A stretch of DNA of 64,000 nt, from the NCBI GenBank assembly GCA_009192285.1, contig CM018603.1, forward strand, positions 4,146,588-4,210,587, written 5' to 3'. This document shows positions 34,203 to 46,715 of this stretch, one piece after another. Numbering within the stretch: position 1 is the stretch's first letter; each line of letters starts with the position of its first letter. The translations under genes were made by a program, and so were the position numbers. A model generated the notes under the pieces. The model searched no databases, was not told the DNA's origin, and saw nothing but the letters and a program-made list of their open reading frames with translations. This DNA comes from Morchella semilibera (lineage: Eukaryota; Ascomycota; Pezizomycetes; Pezizales; Morchellaceae).

Positions 34203-37200
34203 CTACTCCCCCTTCCAAGCCGTCGTCCTCGACCGTTAAACCCTTCCATGGAAAAAACCCTGTAGGAAAAGCCATGATGAGGGAAGGTATCGGGATTATT
34301 GCTTTGCCAACCGCCGCTGCCTCTTAGTCTGCCGTGCTCCGGACTCCGGGGCTACTGTCGCTTGACTCCGAGTGCGTGGACGGTTGTTGATAACTGGTTT
34401 GGCGTTCCCATCAGCCAGTGCCTCTTGGGGCTCTGGGGTTGCCAGCCGTTTGCGAGTGTTCTGCTTCCTGTGGGGGTCCGCATCTTCACGATAGGGCCGC
34501 AGGAGCATTTCGTAGAACACGTTATGAACCTTCCAGCCTGCTGGCAGGTCTAGTCGGTACGCTCGATTGCCGATCTTGGCTAGTACTTCGAAGGGTCCAG
34601 TAAATTCATCTGACCACTTGTTGTATCCGCCGAGGTTCCTTGTGTCTAGCAGGACCTTCTGCCCTAGTTCGAACTGCTGTGCTGCTGGACCAGGTCGTGA
34701 CGCCATTTTATCGTACGTCTGCTGTAAGGGTTCCCGAGCCAGTTCATGGGCGGCGAGGATCTCATCCAGGTGGTTATTCCCTTCAGCATCCAGCTGCTCA
34801 ATCTCCAAATCCGTAGGCCAGTCTGAGCGAGGGTGAAACCCATAGTTGCAATAGAATGGTGACTGCCCTGTGGAGGAGTGTTTGGCGTTGTTATAGGCGT
34901 ATTCGCAGATAGGAAGTAGGTCTCTCCACTTCTTACCGGTGCCCGCTGTAAACGCTCGTAGGTAGGACTCCATATGCTGGTTAGTCCTTTCCGTCTGACC
35001 ATCTGTCTGCGGATGGAACGAGGTCGAGAGTCTTCTACAAATCCCTAGTCGTTCTGTAATCGCGGTCCAGAAAGCTGACACGAACTGTGTTCCTCGGTCC
35101 GATACTATTGATCGCGGGAGTCCGTGAAAGCGCCAGATGTTTTTGACGAATGCTTGTGCAGTTTGCTCTGCGTTGATTCCAGTCATTGGGATGAAGTGCG
35201 CCATTTTACTGAAGCGGTCCACTACAACCATGACATTCCGGAAACTTGACCGCTCCTTGGGCATTTCTACTACAAAATCCATGGAGATGTCGCACCAAGG
35301 GGTCGTGGCTAACTCTAGGGGCTGTGGAAGAGACATATATCGTCGTCGCTGTTTGGCTCTTTGGCATACATCGCACGTGCTGACGTATTTGGCTACATCC
35401 ATGGTCATTCCTAGCCACCAGTAGTTCCTGTCAATCAATTCCAAGGTTTTATCTCTGCCTAGGTGCCTTGCCGTGGGTCGGTCGTGATGGTCTTCTATGA
35501 CCTGCTTGACTGCGTGCCCAGGCACTACCCAGCGTCCTTCATGAGTCGCTGTATCCTGATCGGGATCCCACCCTGTTGCAGCCTCCCGCAAGATGGTCTG
35601 CCGGGTCCACAGGTCCTCAGGATCTTCGTTGTCAGGAAGTTCATCCGGAACTATCCTACGAGTCCATCGACCCTCTTCCTCATACCAGTTCTGCAGAGCC
35701 GCAGGCATTCCCACTCCTGGTATGTGTACCCACTGATCCACTGGACACACTTCTGATGAGTCATTGCAGAGGATTTCTTCACGAGGTTCTATTCCTGCTT
35801 GTGTCCTTCTTGCAAAATGTCCGGGGAGGAGGTTTCTTTCCGCGAAGTGTTCAGGTGAGAGGAGCATTTTACTGGCTGCTCTCGAACTACTCCCCCTTCC
35901 ATGGCGTACTCCGGGCGCCTGGTTAATGCATCAGGTTTCCCGTTCTTGTCGCCTGGTCGAAAGTGGATCTTGAAGTGAAAAGGGGCTATCTTTTCAGCCC
36001 ATCGAGCCTGTCTTCTTGACAGCTTCTTGGTCGTTGTAAAGTACTGAAGGTTTTGGTGATCAGAATAGATCTGGATAGGTATGTCCGTACCTTCCAGCCA
36101 ATGTCTCCAAGTCAGGAGGGCGGAAACTATTGCGAGCATCTCTTTATCATAGATCTCATAGTTGACTTCGGCCTCATTGAACTTGCGAGAGTGGTAAGCC
36201 ACCGGATGTAACTTGCCATCTTCGAACACCTGTGACAGGACCGCAGCCTCTGCCCAGTCGCTGGCATCTGTTTCAAGGACAGCCATGCGATGTTCGTAAT
36301 AGTGTCGGAGGATAGGAGCGGTGGTAAATAGCTCCTTGAGCCCCTCAAAAGCATCCTGCTGCTCCCGACCCCACTCCCATACAGCATTCTTCCTCAGGAG
36401 ATCTGTCATGGGCTTGCATACCGCAGAGTACCCGTAGATGAACCGCCTTAAGAAGTTCGCGAATCCCAGGAAGCACTGAAGCTCCTTCACCTTTGTGGGT
36501 CTTAACCACTCAGTGATAGCCTTCACCTTCTCGGGTGAAACCTGGGTTCCGCTACCTGATAGCTTGAATCCTAGGAATTCTATCTCCGTTTGGAACCAAG
36601 CAGTCTTTTTCAGGTTGCTGAACAGGTGGTGATGTCGTAGCCGCTCCAGCACCCTGCGCACAAGAGCTATATGCTCTTCTCTGGACTTGGAATATATCAG
36701 GATATCATCCAAGTAAACCACCAGGCCCTGATCTAACAGGTCCTTGAATATGGTATCAACCATTGCCTGAAACGTTGCTGGGGCGTTAGTTAAGCCAAAA
36801 GGCATTACTCTATATTCGAAGTGGCCGTATTTGGTCCGGAAAGCTGTCTTCCACTCTTCTCCCTCCGCGATCCTTACTAGGTTGTAACCGTTCTTGAGAT
36901 CTATCTTGGTAAAGAAGAGAGCTCCCTTCGTCGAGTCTGCCAGCTCTGTCATGAGAGGCAGTGGGTACCGGTTCTTGGACTGTGACGGAGTTTAAGCCGC
37001 GGTAGTCGACGCATAACTGTAGTGACCCATCCTGTTTAGGGACGAAGAGGATTGGTGCCCGCTGCTGGGCTGGAAGATGAGACAATTTTACCTGCCGCTA
37101 ACATTTCGTCCAGGTATTCCCTCAACGCTTTCTGTTCCGGGGGTGACAATGCATAGATAGGTCCCCACGGAGGTTGGCTTCCATCCAAGAGAGGAATCGT

Positions 37201-40200
37201 ATGATCCCACTCACTATGTTCCGGTAGGCGTCCTGCTCCTTCAGGGGAGAACACATCTGCGTAGTCTTGGAACTCTTCCGGGATAGCAATAACGAGAGTC
37301 TCGTTTCCCGTACTTCGTGCCCAGAAAGGGTGTGACTCGAGAGGCATATCAGGTTCAGGCATATGTCGCAGAAATCTAACGACCTTCTCTTGCCAACCTT
37401 CCTCGTACATATCTTCTTCTGTCATCATACAGCCCTTAATCTGGCACTTGATACTATTGAAGGTAGCCTTGTTCTGGCCCCAATGTATCGTAGGTTGATG
37501 CTCTTCGAGCCATCGATGTGGTATGACGAGATCTTCCCCAGCAAAGGTACCTATTTCACAGGTGACTAGTCTGTCTAGGTGGCTACCAATGCGGAGTGTG
37601 AGAGGTTGGGTGATATGAGTACCGGAGTGTGGCATTCGTGAGCCATCAGCTTGTTTAATGAGGAGAGTTGTGGTGCGGGTCTGAACTAGGATGTCGGCCT
37701 GTTTGACGCAGTTCCAGGACATGATCCATGTCTCGGTGCCGCTGTCTAGCAATGCTTGGACAGTATGGGTGAAGTGTTTGTTGGTCTTAGGGTTGAGCCA
37801 TGAGATTTCTATCTCGAGGCGGGTTTCTCTAGTGATGGTAGTCATTGTAGTATGGGTAGGTTGTGATAATAGTAAAGGAGGACTGATGTTCTTCTCCTTG
37901 AGGCGGATGTGGTCTTCTTATATAGCTAAGTGCGGGGTAGCTTTGACACGTCATGCTCAAAGAATACCTTGCCCTAGTCCCGAGTTCTTACTTTGCATTG
38001 GCAGTCTCTCCACAGGGTCGTGGCAAGTCAACAGTACGCAATGCGTCTACTGTCCGCTATCTGTGTGGCCCCTCTGATTTCCGAACTTCTGGACTCGAGT
38101 CTTGGTTTCTGGCATTGGCCATTGCTTCCATGCAGTATAGTTTTTATAAAGAGATTTATTTCCGTGCCCTAATAACTAATTTATTCATAACCCAAAAGGA
38201 AAAACCATAAGAAATATAACAATTTAATCTTCCCCGAGTGCCGTAATCCTGGCCCTAAATGCCTCTCCTTGAGGTCCCAGCTTCTGCCTTTTCTCACTCT
38301 CCCCTTCCGGTTCCTTCGTCCTCGAAGTTTTATTCTCTCGTTTCCTCTTTTTCCCACTTGATCTTTCCGTTCCACCTGCCATTCTGACCTTCGTGGTCGA
38401 GTAGCATTCCTTCGTCCAGTGACCTTCTCTTCCGCACCGGAGGCATTTGTTTTCCTTCGCCCATTGGTCTTTTTCAGCTTGGGTGGCTCTTAGGCTACCG
38501 GTAGCTGTGCGTGTTTTGTGAGGGGAGTCCTCTCGTGCCTTTCTACGGGAATGGGCGTCGTCGCGCTCCTTTTTGCGGGGTCGCTGGCGTTTGGACTCTT
38601 GTTGCTTAGGTTCTCGGGTTTCCTGGGGTCTAGCTGATTCTCTTCCTCGCAGAATTTTCTGCCGGGCCCTGACTTCAGCGTCTTTTCTTCCCACCTTCGA
38701 ACACATGCTAACCAATCTGGGAACTCAGATGGTTCTTCAATCGCAGCGGATAGTCTTTGTTCCAACGTGGAGTTTATTCCTGTTAGAATCATGGACTTCA
38801 TGACGATTGGGCCAACTCGAGCGTCCCACTCAAGGTTTTGCATCTCGTTGATGTAATCGTCGATAGGACCAGTTCGACGGAGATTATCCATTTTCTGTTT
38901 GGCCTGTTCCTGACTGGTGCCATTACCATACTGGATGCGAAGTTCCTGCTTGAAGCGTTCCCAAGTACCGAGCCTAGGTTCTACACTAAGCCTTTCCTTA
39001 AAGTTGCGCCAGAAACTTGCTGCACTCCCGGTGAATTCCAGGGATGCCCAGAGGATCCTAGTCTTGTCATCCATGTGACTCGGGGTTGAAGGTCATTAGG
39101 ATCTCCATACGGTCGATCCAATGGCGGACATCTTCGTCGGGTTTGCCAGAGAAGGGGATCTTTTGCCTGCTTGGGGTGTCTCTCCCTTGTGATGGCTGTG
39201 GGGTACCGGTGACTGCGTTTCTGCTCGTCGGTGGTGCTTTCCTCTTCTTCTCTTCCTCTCCTATCATCATCGGAGGAGCTGGATGAGTCCGATGAGCTTG
39301 GACTGTCATCCCTCCTGTGCCTCCTTCTTCCTCTTCCGCCACCATTTCCTCCACCATTTCCTGCCGCTCCTTCTCCAGTACAGGCTCCTCCTCCCTCCTA
39401 CGTTTACCGTAGGATCTTCTGGGTGGTGGAGACGGGGATTTACTCCTCCTCCTGTTAGCTGGGGGTGAGGGTGGCGGTGGCCTTCCTTCTCTTGGGGAAT
39501 CTTCCTCAGACTCAACCCGGGGTTGTTTCCCTTTCAATGCTTTTAGGGTTTCCCTCAGCATTTTCCTTAACTCTGGTTCGATGGTGTTGACAGTAGGAGG
39601 AGGTGCCTTGGGTTGTGGGGCTACCTGGGCTGCTGCGATAGTGGCTGCTAGCCCTTCTGGCAAGTCCAAGCTTTTCTCTGCTTGCTGAGCCTGTATGTAG
39701 GCTGCCAGCTCCTGAGTCCGTTGCCACTGTTTCTCATTTTCGAGGGCCATCTGTCTGAACCTCAACTCAGTTTCCGTCTGTTGGTTTTGCGCATAGACTT
39801 GGAACTGGTTGGCTAAGGTTCCCAGAGCAGTGGTCATCTGCCCTTGGTGTCCTTCTACTTCCCGGAACTTCCCTTGTAACTCTCCCACCAGTTGTTGTCC
39901 GCCTCGAACTACCTCGCCATGCTGGTGTTCCCGTACCCTGGCTTCTTCCTGAAGAGCCGCGCCTGTCTGAGCTGCGAGACCTCTCATGCCCTGGACAAGT
40001 ACCTCGGTCCTGAGGGGTCGTGGGGTCTCCTGCTCGTAGAAGTGTTGGCTGACGGAGGAGGTGCTCGCGTAGCTGGCGTCGCTCATATCCCCATCCGAAC
40101 CAGAACGCCTCACTGTAATAGTGGCTTGCCTGGTTGGAGTCTCGAAGGGATTGAGGTCCATGCTGGCGGAGCTGCGGGTGATCCTCTTGAGGTCCCGCTT

Positions 40201-40801
40201 GCGGACCTTCCTCGGGGCTTTGGCTTTGAGGGGGGCCGGGTTCCATAGGTCTGTGGCGGGGGTGTCTCTGGCTCTGCTGGCTATTGTGGGATGAGCCTGG
40301 GCCATAGCGGTGTCTCTGTCTCTGACCACGATAGCTTCCGCCATGTTGTGGTCTTCCTGTGAGGTCAACGCTAGTGGGAGGGACATTACTAAAGAATTCG
40401 ATGGGGAGGTCGGGGGTGTTGATGCACCAAGGTAGAGGCGTAAACCAAGGTACCGAGTGCGCTAAGCCGGAGGAGTTTTGGCGAAGCGTTATGAGGATGG
40501 AGGGGGTGTGGTTGGGCTCAAGGACGTTCTCCTTGAAGGTGGCGATGGTGCGTGCTTCTGTGAAGAAGCCCTGGTGTTGGAGGTAGCCGCAGTAGAGATG
40601 CTCTGCGCTGCCTCGAGGAACGAGAAAGGAAGTCTCACAGGGGAAGCGAAGCATGTACTAACCCTTCCTCGATCACTACTTCTTATACCGAGTGCCCGTG
40701 TACTATCCGTACCTAGCAATCATACAAGGTAATCGAAGTGTTGTCTCGAAAGAGTAGTTGGCTCGCTTAGGAGGTGTGCGACCGGATAAGGGACAATATA
40801 G

Positions 40802-41193
40802 TGTAAAGGGATATCTCAGAAGTCACTAAGATATGGCTAATGCTAAGCGATAGTTCTGTAGCTTTTAAACTTGTAATATTGTAGACCGGATTCCGTTTGC
40901 TTGAGAGGATGATGATTCCCCTAAGACGACGGGAATCCTACTAGCTATTTATACATAAAGAACTCCCTTAAACCCGCTAACTCCTCCAATAGCAAATCTC
41001 CCGCAATGCCTCCGCTACTGTTCCGACTTCCTACGAGGTGGGGTAACCAAGGGTCCACTCATGAGGTGTGGTAGTGGTTGCCGAGTTATAACCGAACCCC
41101 GCTTCTGGGTGTACGTCACTCTTACATCGCGCCGTCATACCAGGACAATACCATTGTACTACCAGTACCGCACTTCCAAGCAATCCTGTAACA
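40802..41193 (-). repeat. 5' LTR of the Gypsy element
   Basis: 392-bp partner of the LTR at 33811-34202, followed at 41194-41198 by the target duplication GTAGA. Confidence 0.95.
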
Positions 41194-41198
41194 GTAGA

Positions 41199-41891
41199 TT
41201 GTGGATTAGAGATAAAGAGGGTAAGGTGGAGAGAGTGGTATCCTGGGCTTTATAGCACATGTAGAGGGAGAGCCCCCCTGCGGAGGTGGGGACGTGGCTG
41301 GAGTTTGCGGTACCGGCGCTGGATGGTCATGTTACTAGTGGTTTCATGTCATGACGATGGTAACAGGTTCTCTGGGTTGTGAAGAGGTGGTGAGGCGCTT
41401 TGGGTTAGGAGCTGGTATTATGGACTGCTTTTCATCAACTACTAGTGCAGCAACAAGGTACTAGCTCTAGGGGTCGTTCGGAAAAACTCCCATCATACAT
41501 ATCCTAGCCACTAAATAGCGCAATAAGAAAGATTGTTCGATCCGTCAAATGATTCCAACAGCGATGGGCATTTACATTCTCCCAACGCAGGTCCAATGGT
41601 CGAGGACTCTACCCATAAGGAGAGGTGAGTGAAAAGCATGGATTATTGCTCAACTACAGTACGTATTCCTTTCCAGGTGTTAACATCAAAGATCGGCCTA
41701 GTAATATGTTATTTCCCACGACTGATTATGTTACATGACCAGCTACCCGTCCAACCACAAATTACACACTAGATTGTCTCCTCTGCCTTCTGGCTCGTTT
41801 TCCTTCGCTCTCAAAGACTGAAAGCGAGCTAGGCTCCCGACGGCGGCGATGGGTCGAAGCTAATAGAGGATGTTAGAGATCACATCATTTC
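41199..41891. other. intergenic, no gene recognised
   Basis: Lies between the Gypsy element and the 3' end of the hydrolase gene. Nothing coding is evident. Confidence 0.5.
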
Positions 41892-43770
41892 TTATTGGAG
41901 GCTGTAGTCCATACCTTTTTTTGGGATAAGTTCATGGAGTACACGTAGTAGCGAGGTATAGGTAGAGTGGTATTCATGCTCAAACTTGACCATAGTCGAA
42001 TGATCGCCTTCTGCAGGTAATGTCTCTTCGATTGTACTCGGTAGGTTGAGAACCAACGACTCGCTTTCTACCGCGGTGTAATACTCCCCTTTTCGGGCCC
42101 AGACCCCATCCTTGCCCTAGTCAAAATTAGTCTGACATATTTCTACGGCCGATCAAAACCCAACCGCAGGGCCTAGGTAATATAGCACTCATTCTAGGTA
42201 GGGAGCAAACCTTGAGGAGCTTTCTAGTCTGACCTCTTTCTCGAAAGCTTACAATCTTCCATCGCCGCTGTTCACAGATTGATATAAATGTTTCCAGCGT
42301 TTGTTGAAGGACCTGCGAGCCGGGGCTGAGGTCTTGGATCATTTCTACTCTCGGGGAGGCGTCGCCGACCATCGTAAGCAGGTCATCAACAAGAAGCCCA
42401 CGATGAGGTGTGCCAAAGAATATTATTCCTCTGATATTCGTGATAATAGAACTCGAATCCTTTTTATAAGCCTTGGCGATTGACTGATCACATTTATTAG
42501 CGCCATATTTCAAACTGCTGGGGCGGTTTATCATCTTACATGAGCGATCACAATGCCACCAAAGCTATGGCCGATCAATATGACTGGCCTCGCCTTCTCC
42601 TAAAGAATTGTCAATTAATTTGACCTAGAATATTGAATATTGGGTAGTATGATCTGCCCAGTCTTAAAGATGGCAAGATTTCGACTCTTTAACCTAGACT
42701 CTGTTGTAGGCAGAGAATTGATATTTTGTTTGTTAGAATTTGAAATTTCCTATTGCTGCATGTGAAATGCAGGCAAAGTAAAACGGAGAGAATTATACTC
42801 ACTTATGCCACCCGGAAGTGCTGTTAGACTGGTGGTGAGGAAGGTGGCTGAGAATACGGGCTTTCATTGAAGGTTCCCCAAATTGCAAAATATATACCAT
42901 CTTTAAGACCGGGCGCACCATAGCTATTTCGTATATTACCTTTTCGGTGTTTCTAATCTTCTCCATCTCCTCCAGGAATGTATCAACATAGTCATGAATT
43001 CCATGTCTCGATTGGTCCTTCAAATTAGAGTTATAACCGTAGATCATTGTCCTACATTGTGGAAAGTTCTTCGGGAGAAAGTGGCGAAGCCACATTCTTT
43101 TATTTCCGTAGAAATCTGGTTTTGCTGCCCACGAGCCATATGGATGACCATTTAACCCACATACCGCGACGATGCTATTCAGATTTTAGTCCATACAGTG
43201 CATAAACACCTAGGTTGAAAGGGGCATCTACTCAGCAGCTACCTCTCCGACTGGAGGATAGAGTTGTGTATATCCAAAGAAATCCTTGTCCACTGTGATT
43301 TCTTCGCCGGTAGCCAATCGCGCGGTAAAGGTCTCGTTGGTTTGAAGCGTTGTTAGCGCAAGTGGGACCGCTGCGTTAAACTGTATCAAAGCCACTTGTG
43401 TTTTGGCATTGTAGCAGTCCGGGAGTATGGTGGACTCATACGGATCAATTGTAATGCCTGTTGGTTCAAACTTTAGTACAGACGAAAGTGCATCTGATAT
43501 ATCGGTTAAGGTTGCCCCATGTGGAATCCCCCGAACACGGAAACTGAGTTTCGCACTAGTGTGCCATGCTGCAATTCTAGGCGGTGGTAGTGGGTGCTTT
43601 TTAAACCAGGTTGGCGGCGATGCCGGCAATATATCCTCATCAGCACTAGACTAGTAACTGTTAGTAGGAGAGCTAGGAAGGTCATAGATGTCTCTCACCC
43701 AGTCAGAGAGGTCCGAATAAGGGTCTATTTCATCTCCTGGACCGGCATTTTCGTCTATGGGTATATCCAT
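41892..43770 (-). CDS. stand-alone alpha/beta-hydrolase of the fungal NLR N-terminal type, 427 residues
   Basis: Six exons in minus order (43770-43699, 43650-43232, 43174-42940, 42599-42540, 42483-42211, 42116-41892) close in phase with no stop. An acidic N terminus is followed by a FRVRGIPHG segment typical of the domain preceding this hydrolase in fungal STAND proteins. Then come ADIVAVCGLNGHPYGSW, MWLRHFLPKNFPQCRTMIYG, the nucleophile motif LIGHSFGGIV (Ser254), IIFFGTPHRGL and a C-terminal DHSTMVKF segment. In the family this module usually sits in front of NB-ARC/NACHT and repeats; here a TAA follows directly, so it is a stand-alone effector-like domain. Intron 5 uses a GTTTGC donor, and intron 3 is long (340 bp). 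Substrate is unknown. The neighbour upstream on the same strand is the vWA-like gene, 281 bp away. Confidence 0.85.
42117..42210 (-). other. intron 5 of the hydrolase gene
   Basis: GTTTGC donor, GACTAAT branch, CTAG acceptor, 94 bases. Confidence 0.75.
42484..42539 (-). other. intron 4 of the hydrolase gene
   Basis: GTAAGA donor, CTAAT branch, TCAG acceptor, 56 bases; falls just after the GHSFGG exon, as in the NLR-like gene. Confidence 0.85.
42600..42939 (-). other. intron 3 of the hydrolase gene
   Basis: GTAATA donor, TTTAG acceptor, 340 bases; longer than its neighbours. Confidence 0.7.
43175..43231 (-). other. intron 2 of the hydrolase gene
   Basis: GTAGAT donor, ACTAAA branch-like, ATAG acceptor, 57 bases; same junction position (before I/L-VAV) as intron 1 of the NLR-like gene. 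Confidence 0.75.
43651..43698 (-). other. intron 1 of the hydrolase gene
   Basis: GTGAGA donor, CTAAC branch, TAG acceptor, 48 bases. If not spliced, it leaves one in-frame TAG, so this short intron is what keeps the gene intact. Confidence 0.6.
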
Positions 43771-44051
43771 CTCAACTCTACTCAGCTTGTCCTGGTGATA
43801 TGGTTGAAGATTCTGGTAGGTTGATTAGGGAAGTTGGAAAGAGTCTCACCAGGTGCAGATCTAGGGCATCTCTAAACAAAATCCGAGTCTAGTTGTACGT
43901 CCAGCGATTAGCAACCTCCATATCATACAATTATAACACCACTAACCGTTTCCGATATTACATGTATCTCGCCTGGGGACTCCGGTGGTAAATCAGCGAG
44001 GGCTAGAGGACATGGACGTCAGAGAAATATACATGAAAAAAGGTGTTATTT

Positions 44052-45058
44052 CTAGAGTATTAAAATACGTGGAAAGCAGTAAAGATTCTGGACTCCTCTC
44101 CCCATCAGACGTGTTAGATAACGCTCCGCACCCTTATCATGACCGACACGTGAAATGTGGAATGTAGCAGCTATAACATCTTATCAGACCTGAACCATTC
44201 ATTTGATAGAGAATAGAAATCACTAACCGCCCTCTCCTAAGGAATTGGAGGCTTTACACCTCAGAACGCAGTCGTTAATGGCCTCTTCTAAGGTGTGTTG
44301 ACTCTCGTCTTCGACCTATATGACCGTATATAGTCAGGCTTAAGTCGGGGCCTAGGCGTCGAATCTCTTACCTCACTATGTATTATGATCATGATTATGA
44401 CTGGCTTCTTCAAGCGAAAAGGGGGATTGTAGATAAAGCGCTGTAAGATACGCTTATCTAACATCGCCCCTATAGCTACTCTATCCGAATTCGCACTGAA
44501 GCGGTAGTCCCCCAACAGCCCACCCATGGTCCTGCTAGTGACGTTTCTTCTTCCGTTTTCTTGGTTCAGAAACCGGATAGATTTGATCCCGATTCCCGGA
44601 TTGGCAACATCGTAAATCCTTGCTATCTCCCACAATCTGTTCCTGAGGGCCTTGAGCGCTCCATCATTTTCGGCGTTCAGCATGGACTGGTTGTCTTCTA
44701 CATTTCACTCGTTAGCGCTAATAATGTAAACCTCCAGCTCCTCCGATTAGATCCCGCCGGATTAAGGACCGGGCAGTGATTATCCCCAGGATGTATAGCA
44801 CAAGGGTTGCTCACCAATAAAGACTACCAAGTCAAAAAGGACAAATATTGAAAGCTCTTTTGCAGTCTGAAGGTCACAGCCACTCGTCGTCAAGTCATTG
44901 ATCATTGCTTCCGCCCGTAATGCACACTCCACCAACGAGTCTTCATCGTAGAACGCCTTGAGGGAGGGCCTTCGGCCGATGTATTCGCTTAAAATCCTTA
45001 GACATACACCTGCTGGGCAAGCCGGAATATTTTTCCTGTTGGTGATGGGGTTTGACAT
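44052..45058 (-). CDS. von Willebrand factor A-like protein, 258 residues
   Basis: Four exons in minus order (45058-44815, 44697-44372, 44315-44228, 44170-44052) close in phase. The N terminus MSNPITNRKNIP leads to FYDEDSLVECALRAEAM. Strand 1 of the vWA fold follows (IFVLFDLVVFIEDNQSM, about residues 72-87), where the MIDAS D-x-S-x-S is replaced by D-N-Q-S-M, so metal binding is probably altered. Then come a helical stretch (ALRNRLWEIARIYD), a second strand (GIGIKSIRFLNQ), KKPVIIMIIIHSE in place of the usual TDGE motif, and ISRVGHDKGAERYL near the end. Proteins with this arrangement are common and expanded in ascomycetes, but no specific role is known to me. It is tandem with the hydrolase gene, which starts 281 bp downstream. 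Confidence 0.8.
44171..44227 (-). other. intron 3 of the vWA-like gene
   Basis: GTTAGT donor, CTGAT branch, ATAG acceptor, 57 bases. Confidence 0.7.
44316..44371 (-). other. intron 2 of the vWA-like gene
   Basis: GTAAGA donor, CTGAC branch, ATAG acceptor, 56 bases. Confidence 0.8.
44698..44814 (-). other. intron 1 of the vWA-like gene
   Basis: GTGAGC donor, GTAG acceptor, 117 bases; restores FIEDNQSM. Confidence 0.75.
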
Positions 45059-46715
45059 AGGTATTATCGATCGTTCGTTTTAGTGTGTGATGTTTCGTGG
45101 TGCGGGGAACTGGCCTCTCCCGTGCCCAGCCAAAATACTTGGCGCCAAGGCTTGCAATACCTCACCCAACTTTTCACCGCGGCTCCGCTGCTATATATAG
45201 CTAACCACTGTGGGTGCCATACTTTAGGACCTCGCCTTTCAGGCGCCATTTGCTACAACTACTACAAAGCTCGATTACAACCAGTACCATCATCATCATT
45301 GTCAAACCCGCGATATACCGGTAGACCCCACTCGTGGGTGTCTTAGCGCAGTAACGTTACCTGCGGAACCTTCCAATAAACTCACCTCCGACCAGGCCCC
45401 GTGAGGTAGTAAGGCCAGCTACCTATTTCTAATACAGCCACCGCGAATTAAGGAAACTCCCGGCGGCAAGATAGCCCCATTGTTAAAAAAAATTTTGCTA
45501 CGGGCGCGGACAAAGAAAAAATCCTCGCAACGCCCTCGTCACCGTCCTGCTTTCTTGTTCCTTCGCCCCAGCTAGTTGTCCCTGTGTAATTCGTTACATA
45601 CATCTAATAATAAACCTCTTCAGCCTTTCATTGACTCTCGCAAACACAGGTACCAAGACCCGATAATTTACATGGAATAGTCTGATTCGGTCGCTTAATA
45701 CCACGAGAGCATCGAGTCCAGAGCAATCGGCTAATACGACCAGAACCGTACCCCATTTCAACAGTCCGCGCAACGTATCTTTAGCAGTAGATATAGAGAA
45801 TCATCAGTTAGCATGCTATAGTTACACTTACAGCTCGCTCCAACTCTTCCAGCCCCCCCTCTCCTACGGCCAGGGGGCGATAATTAAAGGCTTCGTTAAT
45901 TGTGAGTGCTGAGTGGGATCCGGGGAAGGGGAGATAAGATTAAATTCAGCCAGGACATCAGTAGAGGAGGTGGCAAGAAGTAATTTAACCCAGCTGGAAA
46001 TACAGTCTCTCGATATTCTGTCAGTTTCGGTAGAAAGTGCTTCACTCCCGCCGATCAATTCCGATATGCCTAATTGAGCCACTTCTCGTAAACTCTTATA
46101 CTACAAGTTGAACACCTTTGGCTTAACCTCACCTAAAACTTCAGCTTTGCTGCTATCACTCATATCCAAACTACTTCTAACTCCTGTCCTGGAGGTATTT
46201 AATTTGGGCGGGTTCATCTGGGTGTTTACCTGGGTATTTACCTGGGTTAGGGTTTCGATAACCCAGCCAATCGGCGCTTAGAAGACAGCATACAAATAGC
46301 AACCGCAAATTTTTTTTTATTTGTTTAATTCACTAATTAGCGACCCCAAATTGAGAAGGCCTCATTCAGGCGGCACTGGGGCCGCGCACCTTATTAATAT
46401 GAGCAATTGAATAGAAATATTGCGCCTTCCAATCGCTGATTGGTCAGGAGCTATATCTCGAGAGGTAAGTAGGTGGGGTAGCTACCGGAACCAGGAGACC
46501 TAATCCCTTAACAATACCAGGCGCCTAGACTAAGATAGCTCTCAGATTCCCATGCCAAAGAAATTCCTCCGTAGTTTACATACCCGCCCTCTGAGCCTTC
46601 TCGTCCCATCGAATGTCGCACTAGGCCTACAAGGATGGCTATTAGTCATATCCACCGCCACATGCCAAAGTCGCTATTACGTTGATTAATTGACTAAGCT
46701 TGGTGGGGTAGAGTA
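45059..46715. other. intergenic
   Basis: Upstream region of the vWA-like gene. No supported gene. GGGTTAGGGTTT occurs at 46244-46255, next to three loose repeats of a TACCTGGGT-like word. Confidence 0.45.
46244..46255. repeat. short telomere-like motif
   Basis: GGGTTAGGGTTT. Confidence 0.6.

Larger units (their letters stand above)
33806..41198 (-). mobile_element. Ty3/Gypsy LTR retrotransposon (fossil, broken, young)
   Basis: The element is in minus orientation with two 392-bp LTRs (33811-34202 and 40802-41193) bounded by TG...CA in element orientation and flanked by the 5-bp target duplication GTAGA. In element order the parts are: Gag (about 40.4 to 38.2 kb) ending with a CCHC knuckle (CLRCGREGHWTKEC); an aspartic protease region (about 37.8 kb, LLDSGTETWI); reverse transcriptase and RNase H (about 37.1-35.8 kb, VYLDDILIYS); and integrase (about 35.9-34.3 kb, zinc-binding HH-CC part then a DDE core). 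A purine-rich tract adjoins the 3' LTR at about 34203-34220. RT followed by integrase is the Gypsy order; no chromodomain is seen at the end. The coding stretch is not one open frame and shows about four to five breaks, one of which could be the usual Gag/Pol frame change. The LTRs differ at only about three bases, so insertion is recent. Open frames on the plus strand here are shadows. Confidence 0.93.

Noticed and set aside
34040-40732. Numerous plus-strand frames across the retroelement
   Set aside because: Shadows of the minus-strand Gag-Pol region.
42127-42534. Reading the hydrolase region as a broken pseudogene because of stops and frame changes
   Set aside because: Every interruption is removed by a standard short intron with matching phase, so an intact gene is the simpler explanation.
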